Assembly: GCA_964195425.1 (NCBI GenBank)
Contig: CAXMOM010000016.1
Coordinates: 62,001-126,000 of the forward strand
Direction of reading: 5' to 3'
Source of the DNA: Glaciecola sp964195425
Lineage (GTDB): Bacteria; Pseudomonadota; Gammaproteobacteria; Enterobacterales; Alteromonadaceae
DNA length: 64,000 nt
Position 1 is the first letter of the stretch, and each line of letters begins with the position of its first letter. The notes below the pieces were generated by a model that saw only the letters and a list, made by a program, of their open reading frames with translations, had not been told where the DNA came from and searched no databases. A program made the position numbers and the translations under genes. Positions 17,357-24,615 of this stretch are shown here, one piece after another.

Positions 17357-17578
17357 GTTTTTCTACAAGGCCAGGTTATTTAGGGTTATGTTTTTTACTT
17401 CATTCTTTGTTGCCTTCAGTATCTGACAAATTTCTATAGATAAAAAGGCTAAAACCGCAATTTCCATTTTTTCGCCACAATTGATCGCCACATTGCCACA
17501 TTTGCTCCCCTAAATTGCCCTTTTGTTGATGTGTAATACATCTCGACGAAACATAAACCACAATTCTTGGATAAACAT
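17357..17578 (+). promoter_or_regulatory. Divergent pdsR / pdsO control region with GCCACA repeats
   Basis: Gap between the divergent pdsRS and pdsO-target-sortase transcripts. Three direct copies of GCCACA lie at 17474-17479, 17487-17492 and 17495-17500 in the same orientation, about 80-105 bases upstream of the pdsO start. Direct repeats are typical binding sites for OmpR-type regulators, so this may be a PdsR site, but the unequal spacing (13 and 8 bases) is not the classical 10-11. No clear -10/-35 pair was assigned. Confidence 0.35.
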
Positions 17579-18397
17579 ATGAAAAAACTACTTATCGCTA
17601 CTACTATCGCATTTTGTCTTACCGCAGCTTATGTACCTGCTACACACGCTGGCTCTTACAGCGACGAACCTGAACAGAAAAAAGTGGAAAAAACCAATGA
17701 AATGATTGGATTTGGATCAGGTGCCATCGCCGGTGCAGTAGTTGGCGGGCCAATTGGTGCGCTAGTTGGAGGCATATTTGGTATTTTAATTGCCGATGAC
17801 GTAAACGATTCAGGCCAGTTAGATAATGCTAAGCAAACCATTGCTAAAGCAAACCATAGCCTTGAACAACAACAGCAAAACATTATTGCACTGCAAACTG
17901 ACATTCATAAAATGCAGCATCAGCAAATGATTCAATTAGCCTCTTACAGTGAACAATCAAACGATGCTTGGTTAAATGAAATAGCCAACTTTGAGACTAA
18001 CTTACAATTTAAAACCGCGTCTTTCTTAGTTGAAGACATATATAAAAGTCAACTCAACAGCCTAGCTTCAATATTGCTTAGCTATCCACAGCTTAAAGTA
18101 AAAGTAACTGGATTCGCCGACAGTCGTGGTGACTCCCAATACAACAAAAGCTTATCTGAACAGCGTGCACAAGCCGTTAAACAGTACTTAGTTAGCAACA
18201 ATGTTAAACCCGCGCAAATCAGTATTTCGGGTGAAGGCGAAACGTCTATAAGACTCACTAAATTTAGCCTGAACAATAATATTGAAGCTAATGCAAATAT
18301 GAATCTAGTACCTGAAAATATTGAGGATTTGTTCTTTTCACGCAAGGTCAATATCAGCTTAGTTAAGCCCAACCAACAAATGACAGCAGCCAATTAA
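17579..18397 (+). CDS. pdsO: Sortase-associated OmpA-like protein PdsO
   Basis: Outer-envelope protein that accompanies the proteobacterial dedicated sortase. From the ATG at 17579 it has a signal peptide (MKKLLIATTIAFCLTAAY, cleavage near THAGS), a glycine-zipper segment (GAIAGAVVGGPIGALVGGIF), a glutamine-rich coiled region, and a C-terminal OmpA domain with the peptidoglycan-binding pattern VKVTGFADSRGDSQYNKSLS. The frame opens at a TTG at 17567, but the ATG gives a cleaner signal peptide. It is followed by the sortase target 75 bases on and is presumably cotranscribed with target and sortase. It may anchor the surface structure to the cell wall; that role is inferred. Confidence 0.9.
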   Translation: MKKLLIATTIAFCLTAAYVPATHAGSYSDEPEQKKVEKTNEMIGFGSGAIAGAVVGGPIGALVGGIFGILIADDVNDSGQLDNAKQTIAKANHSLEQQQQNIIALQTDIHKMQHQQMIQLASYSEQSNDAWLNEIANFETNLQFKTASFLVEDIYKSQLNSLASILLSYPQLKVKVTGFADSRGDSQYNKSLSEQRAQAVKQYLVSNNVKPAQISISGEGETSIRLTKFSLNNNIEANANMNLVPENIEDLFFSRKVNISLVKPNQQMTAAN

Positions 18398-18472
18398 TGG
18401 CTGCTTTTTGTTCACTAAAATTCTCTTTGCTTACTTTTTTACTAATATTTATTCACGACTAAGGCAACTCTT

Positions 18473-20710
18473 ATGACTAAGTTACAGCGCGCCACCATCA
18501 TGTTAGCGGCTTTTGGGGTGATTAGTATTTTACTTACACAAGTCAATTCATATTCATCAAGTAGCCAAGTAAGTTCACCCACAACTAATTCTAGCGGCGT
18601 ACCAAACGCCATTGTTAATATTGACAGTGGTTCGGGTATTTCACAGCTTGTTGAACAAGTGTTATTCAATGCTAGTGATAATGTGGATAGTAAGCCTGCT
18701 ATACCAACAATCGTAACCAACATATACCAAACCAGCAGCGGTAGTTTCTATTTTGAGCACGCTGCGCAAAATAGGCAAAATACAGATGCACCTGAATATG
18801 AAACTGCTACCTTGCAAAGTACCACTGCAGAAATTACGGTCACAGGCCAAATTGCTCGTACCAAACTCACGCAAGTGTTTAGCAATTCCAGCGAACAAAC
18901 AAAAACAGGTATCTATGTATTTCCCTTACCGCACGATGCCGCTGTTGACCATTTACTCATGCAGATTGGTGATCGCAAAGTAGAAGGCTTGATTAAACGT
19001 AAAGATCTTGCCGACAAGATGTATACACAAGCTAAATCCCAAGGCAAAAAGGCATCGTTGGTCACGCAACTGAGGCCTAATATATTTACTAATCAAATCG
19101 CAAATATCCCTCCACGCTCTAGCATTGCCGTTACCATTGAATATCAGCAGTTTATTATGCGAGACAAAAATCACTATGCACTTAGGTTGCCATTAAGTAT
19201 AACGCCGCGATACCAAACTGGAAATCAACCAGTCGATAGTCACGTACCAAGAGAAATAAGCAGTGCAAATCAATTAAGCACCTTACCGGCAAAAACCCAT
19301 ATAAAAATAAGTGTAAATACGGGTTTGCCGATCAGTCAAATTACCAGCGAACATCATCCTATAAAAACACTCAATCCCCATAGCACTCAATACGAAATTG
19401 AGCTTGATACCAAACATCCTGCGAACAAAGATTTTGTACTAAATTGGCAACTCCGTCCCAGCTATAACGTGCAGGCTTCGCATTTTAGCTATCAGTCTGA
19501 TAACTATGAGTATGGACTGATTACCCTTTTGCCACCGGCAAATGACAAGCTTATAGCCAAACGTAACGTAGTTTTTATTATAGATGTTTCAGGCTCAATG
19601 GTCGGCGAGGCGATAGCACAAGCAAAGCAAGCCCTTGCGATCGCGATCCAAGACTTGCACGAAGATGATTATTTTAACCTAGTGGCATTTAGTTCCGATG
19701 CCACTAGGTTATGGTCGGACAGCCAACAGGCCACGGTTGCATCCAAGCAAGATGCATTGCGGTATATTTATGAATTAGAGGCCAATGGCGGCACCGAAAT
19801 TAAAAAAGCACTCGATATGGCCTTCGCACTTGCCCCAATAGAAAATGAAAAAACTCCCTATCTAAATCAAATCATTTTTGTCACCGACGGCAGCGTCAGT
19901 AATGAAGACGAACTCATGCAAACTATTTATCAACAACTTGGCCAATATAGACTATTTACGGTTGGCATCGGAAATGCACCAAATGCGTATTTTATGACAG
20001 AGGCAGCCGCTGCAGGCAAAGGTACCTTTACCTTTATTGGCGATATTAGTAAGGTGAAATCAGGCATGCAGCGTTTACTCGAAAAACTCAAACGTCCGGC
20101 TCTCACCAACATAAAGCTAAACATTAAAGATACCCAGCAAGCCTTTGGATTTGAAGTTTACCCAAGCATTATGCCCGATTTATATGCAGACGAGCCTTTG
20201 GTCATTAGTTACCGTAGAGAAGTCACTAATTCAAACAGCGATGTTACATTGCCCTTTTCCGTAACGGGGCAAATCTTAGCAAACACCGCACGAGGAGGTT
20301 TGCACAACCGCACGTGGTCTAGCCAATTACCAGCGCTAACAACTGAGCGCGAGCAAGGCATACATAAGTATTGGGCACGCTTAAAAATAAAAGACTTAAC
20401 GCAACAGCTCAATATGCGAGGGCGTTTTAATGACGGCTTTAAAACAATGCAAAACAATATACGCGAAGGGATAACCAATATTGCGCTCTCTCACCATTTA
20501 GTAAGCCAATACACAAGCTTAATTGCAATTGACCACAGCATGTCTGAATTAACACTTAATAGCGCCACTACGGTGAATAATCTTACTCAGTATGCACAAC
20601 AAGCACGGCTCCCGCAAACGGCAACGCCAAGTGTTTTACATGCCTTGCTAGGCACTTTTCTAATCGTACTGAGCGGTGGATTGCTTTTTCTTACGGGAAT
20701 AAAAAAATGA
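18473..20710 (+). CDS. Marine proteobacterial sortase target protein (VIT + vWA)
   Basis: Predicted surface protein processed by the adjacent sortase. The 745 residues begin with a signal helix, then a VIT (inter-alpha-trypsin) domain (TAEITVTGQIARTKLTQVF, YVFPLPHDAAVDH), a von Willebrand A domain with an intact MIDAS site (VFIIDVSGSMVGEA), and a C-terminal sorting region: LPQTA at residues 713-717, a hydrophobic helix, and IKK. The family motif is normally LPXTG, so alanine replaces the glycine here. Its stop overlaps the sortase start (ATGA). From family knowledge such a protein is often the only sortase substrate in its genome. Confidence 0.92.
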   Translation: MTKLQRATIMLAAFGVISILLTQVNSYSSSSQVSSPTTNSSGVPNAIVNIDSGSGISQLVEQVLFNASDNVDSKPAIPTIVTNIYQTSSGSFYFEHAAQNRQNTDAPEYETATLQSTTAEITVTGQIARTKLTQVFSNSSEQTKTGIYVFPLPHDAAVDHLLMQIGDRKVEGLIKRKDLADKMYTQAKSQGKKASLVTQLRPNIFTNQIANIPPRSSIAVTIEYQQFIMRDKNHYALRLPLSITPRYQTGNQPVDSHVPREISSANQLSTLPAKTHIKISVNTGLPISQITSEHHPIKTLNPHSTQYEIELDTKHPANKDFVLNWQLRPSYNVQASHFSYQSDNYEYGLITLLPPANDKLIAKRNVVFIIDVSGSMVGEAIAQAKQALAIAIQDLHEDDYFNLVAFSSDATRLWSDSQQATVASKQDALRYIYELEANGGTEIKKALDMAFALAPIENEKTPYLNQIIFVTDGSVSNEDELMQTIYQQLGQYRLFTVGIGNAPNAYFMTEAAAAGKGTFTFIGDISKVKSGMQRLLEKLKRPALTNIKLNIKDTQQAFGFEVYPSIMPDLYADEPLVISYRREVTNSNSDVTLPFSVTGQILANTARGGLHNRTWSSQLPALTTEREQGIHKYWARLKIKDLTQQLNMRGRFNDGFKTMQNNIREGITNIALSHHLVSQYTSLIAIDHSMSELTLNSATTVNNLTQYAQQARLPQTATPSVLHALLGTFLIVLSGGLLFLTGIKK

Positions 20711-21360
20711 AATTTCTATTTGCCCAGCAGCCGTCAATTAAAAGGCCTTATATTAAAATGTGGGGGACAAACAAAATAGAGAGTCGACTGCTTTTTATGC
20801 GAGCAATTCTAGCAAGCAGTATTTTAATAGTAGGCATTGCTTTACTCGTCAACGCTAGTTATATACAACTGAAAGCGCAGCTCGCACAAGTGTTAATTGC
20901 CTCTGCTTACAACAAGCAAATCGCACAACAACAAGTAAAAAAACCTTGGCCATGGGCCGATACACACGTGTTAGCTAAGTTAGAAGTATTGGGGAAAACC
21001 AACTATATCTTGGCGAATGCCAGTATGCGCACATTGGCATTTGGGCCGGCGCACATGAGCCAAAGTGCTAATTTGGGAGACCTTGGAAATAGCGTAATTG
21101 TTGGTCATAGAGACACTCATTTTTCGCATTTGCAAAACATTAAAGTCGGTGAAATTATTCGCTTACATCAAGGCAGCGAGCAAACAATATATAGAGTTGA
21201 AGAGATTAAGGTCGTGGATGAAACGCAGGTGAGCGTTATTGAGGACTTACCTTTAAGCGCATTAACATTAATAACCTGCTATCCATTTAACGCTGTTAGC
21301 CCTAACCCTAAACAAAGATTTGTGGTTAGAGCAATAAGGATAGACGGCTATTTTAGCTAG
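20707..21360 (+). CDS. Class GN sortase
   Basis: Cysteine transpeptidase of the Gram-negative dedicated sortase system, expected to cleave the upstream target at its LPXT-like motif. The 217-residue protein has an N-terminal membrane helix (ILASSILIVGIALLVNASY) and the sortase core: catalytic histidine in VIVGHRDTHFSHL (H134), catalytic cysteine in LTLITCYPF (C191), and a C-terminal arginine in QRFVVRAIR. All three catalytic residues are present. It overlaps the target gene by four bases at its start and converges on dsbC, overlapping that stop by eight bases. Confidence 0.94.
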   Translation: MKFLFAQQPSIKRPYIKMWGTNKIESRLLFMRAILASSILIVGIALLVNASYIQLKAQLAQVLIASAYNKQIAQQQVKKPWPWADTHVLAKLEVLGKTNYILANASMRTLAFGPAHMSQSANLGDLGNSVIVGHRDTHFSHLQNIKVGEIIRLHQGSEQTIYRVEEIKVVDETQVSVIEDLPLSALTLITCYPFNAVSPNPKQRFVVRAIRIDGYFS

Positions 21361-22081
21361 CTTCTTTAAGCGCTAACGCTAAGGCTTCTGCAGGTTGGTA
21401 ACCAGGCACAACTGAACCGTCTGGCATAATAATATTAGGTGTGCCAGTAACACCAATCTGCTGACCAAATTTAAATTGTTCAGCAACTTGGTTTTCACAT
21501 TTGGCATCATCTATTGGCTTACCCGCCTTGGCATCGGTTATCGCTTGATGCGGATCTTGCGAACACCAAATAGACACAGTATCGCTATATACTTTGCTGT
21601 TTATCCCAGCGCGTGGCCATGCTAGGTAACGTACTGTAATGCCTAAATCGTTAAGCTGCGCCATTTCATTATGTAATTTACGGCAATAACCACACGTTGT
21701 GTCTGTGAATACACTGATAACATACTTTTCTTCGGCAGCCGTAAATTCAATTGCTGAATCTTTGAAAAGTTTTAAACCTTCTAGCCTTACGCTTTTGAGT
21801 GCGTTTTCAGTTTCATCTTCAACGCCATTTTTTATGTTGAATACACGTGCCTGTAAAAAAAACTCACCGTTGTCACTCACATAAAATAATCCGCGGTCGG
21901 TAAATACTTGCTTTAAGCCCGGCACTGGCGAGTCGCCGATAGAGGTAATATCTAAACTAAGCTTTTCAGAAAGAGATGCCATAATTGCTTCGTCATTGCT
22001 TTGCGCAAAGGCATTCGTGAACGTAAATGTAGACAACATTATAAAAGTGCTAACACCCTTTAGCAGGCGGTTAATTTTCAT
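21353..22081 (-). CDS. dsbC: Thiol:disulfide interchange protein DsbC
   Basis: Periplasmic disulfide isomerase that reshuffles wrong disulfides; LptD, encoded nearby, is a known DsbC client in E. coli. The 242-residue protein has a signal peptide (MKINRLLKGVSTFIMLSTF, ending NAFA), an N-terminal dimerisation domain and a thioredoxin domain with active site CGYC (VFTDTTCGYCRKLHNEM) and the cis-proline loop GVTGTPNIIMPDG. The order xerD-dsbC is as in E. coli, where recJ follows; here recJ is elsewhere. The 3' end overlaps the convergent sortase gene by eight bases. Confidence 0.95.
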   Translation of the reverse strand: MKINRLLKGVSTFIMLSTFTFTNAFAQSNDEAIMASLSEKLSLDITSIGDSPVPGLKQVFTDRGLFYVSDNGEFFLQARVFNIKNGVEDETENALKSVRLEGLKLFKDSAIEFTAAEEKYVISVFTDTTCGYCRKLHNEMAQLNDLGITVRYLAWPRAGINSKVYSDTVSIWCSQDPHQAITDAKAGKPIDDAKCENQVAEQFKFGQQIGVTGTPNIIMPDGSVVPGYQPAEALALALKEAS

Positions 22082-22256
22082 TAAACTGATTCCAAAATAA
22101 ATTAGTTATAAGAGCAGACCGGCAAACAATAAAAATGACTTCAATTATTTACCCGTTTTTTTGTCAAGTCTTGTGAAGTATTGTTAGTCTTTAATTATAC
22201 GTAGTTATCGGCATTAAAGGGTAAACATTTTGTCTAAAGTGATATTTTTTCATGAA

Positions 22257-23210
22257 TCACCCCCTAGGATGATGGTTTTTAACCAAAGATTGAAGTCTTT
22301 GTGTTGCCACGTGGGTATAAATTTGTGTGGTGGATAAGTCAGAATGTCCCAGTAACATTTGTACGACTCTTAAATCGGCACCGTGGTTTAGTAAATGCGT
22401 AGCAAAAGCATGCCGTAAGGTATGCGGTGACAATTTAATCCCAATACCAGCAACACTCGCATAATGCTTAATGCGATGCCAAAATGTTTGCCGCGTCATG
22501 GTTTGGCCTCTGTTACTTGGAAATACAGTACTAATTGGTTTTTTAAGTAGTTCAGGACGGGCATATTTCAAATAATGCTCTATACATTCAAGCGCTTCCT
22601 CACCCATGGGGACTAGCCGCTCCTTGCCACCCTTCCCGGTCACTCTAATAACCCCTTGAAGTAAGCCAAGTTCGTGCATTTGTAGATTGACTAATTCACT
22701 CACTCTAATTCCCGTGGCGTACAGAAGTTCAAGCATCGCTTTATCTCGTATTTGAATGGGTTCATGCGTATTTGGAGTTTCAAGCAAAAGCTCAACTTGC
22801 TTTTCAGACATTGTATCCGGCAGGTATTGAGGTAATTTGGGGTTTTTAATCGCCGTAATAGGATTGGATTCACGATGTTTGTTTGCCACTAAATCTACAT
22901 AAAAAGCCCGGCTAGAACTCAGTAGCCTAGCCGTTGAACGCTGACTAAATGTTTGTTCTAAACGAACCGCCAAATATGCCTGAACATGCGACTCAGTCGC
23001 ATCTACTAAAGACAAATCGTCAAAATATCGTTGTAAAAATAAAGCCCACTTGGTGAGATCGCTTTTGTATGCGCTCGCCGTATTATTGCTTAAGCCTTTC
23101 TCAACCCATAGCATATTAATAAAATCTTCAATTAGTTCTGCGTTCTCACTCGACAATGCAGTTTTGGCTAACTGTTTATTAAATGCCTTGCCAACGGTGT
23201 CTTTTTCCAT
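22257..23210 (-). CDS. xerD: Site-specific tyrosine recombinase XerD
   Basis: Acts with XerC at dif to resolve chromosome dimers. The 317-residue protein shows an N-terminal SAM-like DNA-binding domain (FINMLWVEKGLSNNTASAYK) and the catalytic domain with R (YATGIRVSELVNL), K (VTGKGGKERLVPMG), HxxR (SPHTLRHAFATHLLNHG), H (LLGHSDLSTTQ) and the nucleophile tyrosine (IYTHV). The N-terminus is about 15-20 residues longer than in E. coli XerD; no strong ribosome site marks the ATG at 23210, so a later start is possible. dsbC follows 175 bases downstream. Confidence 0.93.
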   Translation of the reverse strand: MEKDTVGKAFNKQLAKTALSSENAELIEDFINMLWVEKGLSNNTASAYKSDLTKWALFLQRYFDDLSLVDATESHVQAYLAVRLEQTFSQRSTARLLSSSRAFYVDLVANKHRESNPITAIKNPKLPQYLPDTMSEKQVELLLETPNTHEPIQIRDKAMLELLYATGIRVSELVNLQMHELGLLQGVIRVTGKGGKERLVPMGEEALECIEHYLKYARPELLKKPISTVFPSNRGQTMTRQTFWHRIKHYASVAGIGIKLSPHTLRHAFATHLLNHGADLRVVQMLLGHSDLSTTQIYTHVATQRLQSLVKNHHPRG

Positions 23211-23452
23211 CTTTTTTGGATACTAACCATAGTTTATTGGATGTTAATTATTACATCATGTAGACCAATATAGTACTTTTCTATTATTGACAGTACAAAA
23301 ATAAACGATGTACTAATAATACAATAATGAGTCTGCAAGCGGAGGGTTAATGGTTTTCAGCCCAAGGCACCACTTTTTAAGAAATGGCCTGTATTGTGTA
23401 TTATCATTTGCGCACTAACCTTAAGCTATTTGGCAACGGGCGCTAGCGAGTA

Positions 23453-24307
23453 TCAAGCTCCTCGCTGCTCTTTTACCAATTCGTACGCTGCTTGAATATC
23501 TTGCGCTTTGTTCTTTGCCAATTCAAGAGCTTGTTCTGGGAGTCCCTTTGCACTTAGCTTATCAGGATGATGCAGCGACATTTGCTTTTTGTAAGCACGC
23601 TTTACCGTTTTATTATCATCAGCCTCACCTACTCCTAAAATACGGTAAGCGTCTTGCAAAGAATGTGTCGTAGAATACGCTGTATAATTTTGCTTGTGCT
23701 GACCACCGGCATGTTGCTGGCGATTTTTTCCACGATACCGAAACCGCTGCTGGGCCTCGTAAGTTGTAATCAAAAAGTGTAAGTCTTTACGAGAAAAATT
23801 AAGACTGCTAGCCACTTTTTCTAAAATAATCAATTCTGGCGGCGTTATGCGTCCATCGGCACATGCGGCACTTATTAATATTTCTAAAAACACCTGTAAA
23901 ACATCACGTCTGCCATGACAGTGTTTCTTGAAATCCTCGAGCATTTGGATTAGTTGAAAGTCTTTCTCTTTGCCGTCCCTGAAGGCTTGTTGTGCCTCTT
24001 TTCGGGTGTCTGTGTTTAGCTTCATATTGTCCATAAGTTTGGACGCAACAGCTATCTCATCGGGAGTAACTTTACCATCGGCTTTACAAATATGGCCCAA
24101 TGCTGAAAAGAGTGCATGAAAAAAAACGGCTTGACGTTGAATCCCGTCTTTTGATGAAAAAAATCGCGCAAATCCGCCACGGTTCGAAAAGTCTTTGCCA
24201 TAGCCAACATCAAACATGTGACCAACAAACAAACCAATGATAAGGCCGGGCAGTTTCAAAAACACTAGCCCTAAAAGTGCACCTATTATTTTGCCGTAAA
24301 TATTCAT
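23453..24307 (-). CDS. djlA: Co-chaperone DjlA
   Basis: Membrane-anchored J-domain protein that stimulates DnaK ATPase at the inner membrane. The 284 residues show the family layout: an N-terminal glycine-rich transmembrane helix (KIIGALLGLVFLKLPGLIIG), a central TerB-like helical domain (HICKADGKVTPDEIAVASKL, SAACADGRITPPELIIL), and a C-terminal J domain with the HPD motif (AYKKQMSLHHPDKLSAKG). In E. coli djlA is divergent from lptD, and the same arrangement is seen here across a 308-base gap. Confidence 0.95.
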   Translation of the reverse strand: MNIYGKIIGALLGLVFLKLPGLIIGLFVGHMFDVGYGKDFSNRGGFARFFSSKDGIQRQAVFFHALFSALGHICKADGKVTPDEIAVASKLMDNMKLNTDTRKEAQQAFRDGKEKDFQLIQMLEDFKKHCHGRRDVLQVFLEILISAACADGRITPPELIILEKVASSLNFSRKDLHFLITTYEAQQRFRYRGKNRQQHAGGQHKQNYTAYSTTHSLQDAYRILGVGEADDNKTVKRAYKKQMSLHHPDKLSAKGLPEQALELAKNKAQDIQAAYELVKEQRGA

Positions 24308-24615
24308 AGTTCTCCGTATAGTTCTGCGCTTAGTGTTTCAAGTGGCGCGCTACAAACAATCATAAGCGATGAGTGTAAGTGTCAGCGAGCACAAATTATA
24401 GTATTCGCCATGAAAAAACAAAGATTCAAATCAAAATGCGTACTTTTATTAGATCTTTTCGTACTTTTTGACCTTTTTCGCCGTTTTTAGTTGGTTATTG
24501 CCCCCATAACCATTAATATTGTAAGGTTTCCATCTCCAAAAATGTAATTGTTCGGAATAACGTTAATATTCTTAAATCAATATCTTCATCATCAACGAGC
24601 GGTCCGTTACAAGCA
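24308..24615 (+). promoter_or_regulatory. Divergent djlA / lptD promoter region, sigma-E-like site
   Basis: The gap holds no convincing gene; a 26-codon frame at 24410 looks like chance. GGAATAA (24554-24560), a 16-base spacer and TCAAT (24577-24581) resemble a sigma-E promoter (GGAACTT / TCAAA-type) about 35 bases before the lptD start. lptD is sigma-E controlled in E. coli, which supports the guess, but the match is imperfect. Confidence 0.35.

Noticed and set aside
22182..22244. 20-codon frame between xerD and dsbC
   Set aside because: Too short, no ribosome site, and it sits in the dsbC promoter region.
23331..23471. Plus-strand frame reading KAPLFKKWPVLCIIICALTL between xerD and djlA
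   Set aside because: Looks membrane-like, but only a TTG deep inside could start it, and it ends inside djlA on the opposite strand. Not supported as a gene.
24410..24490. 26-codon frame in the djlA-lptD gap
   Set aside because: No ribosome site; the Leu/Phe-rich composition reflects the T-rich promoter DNA.
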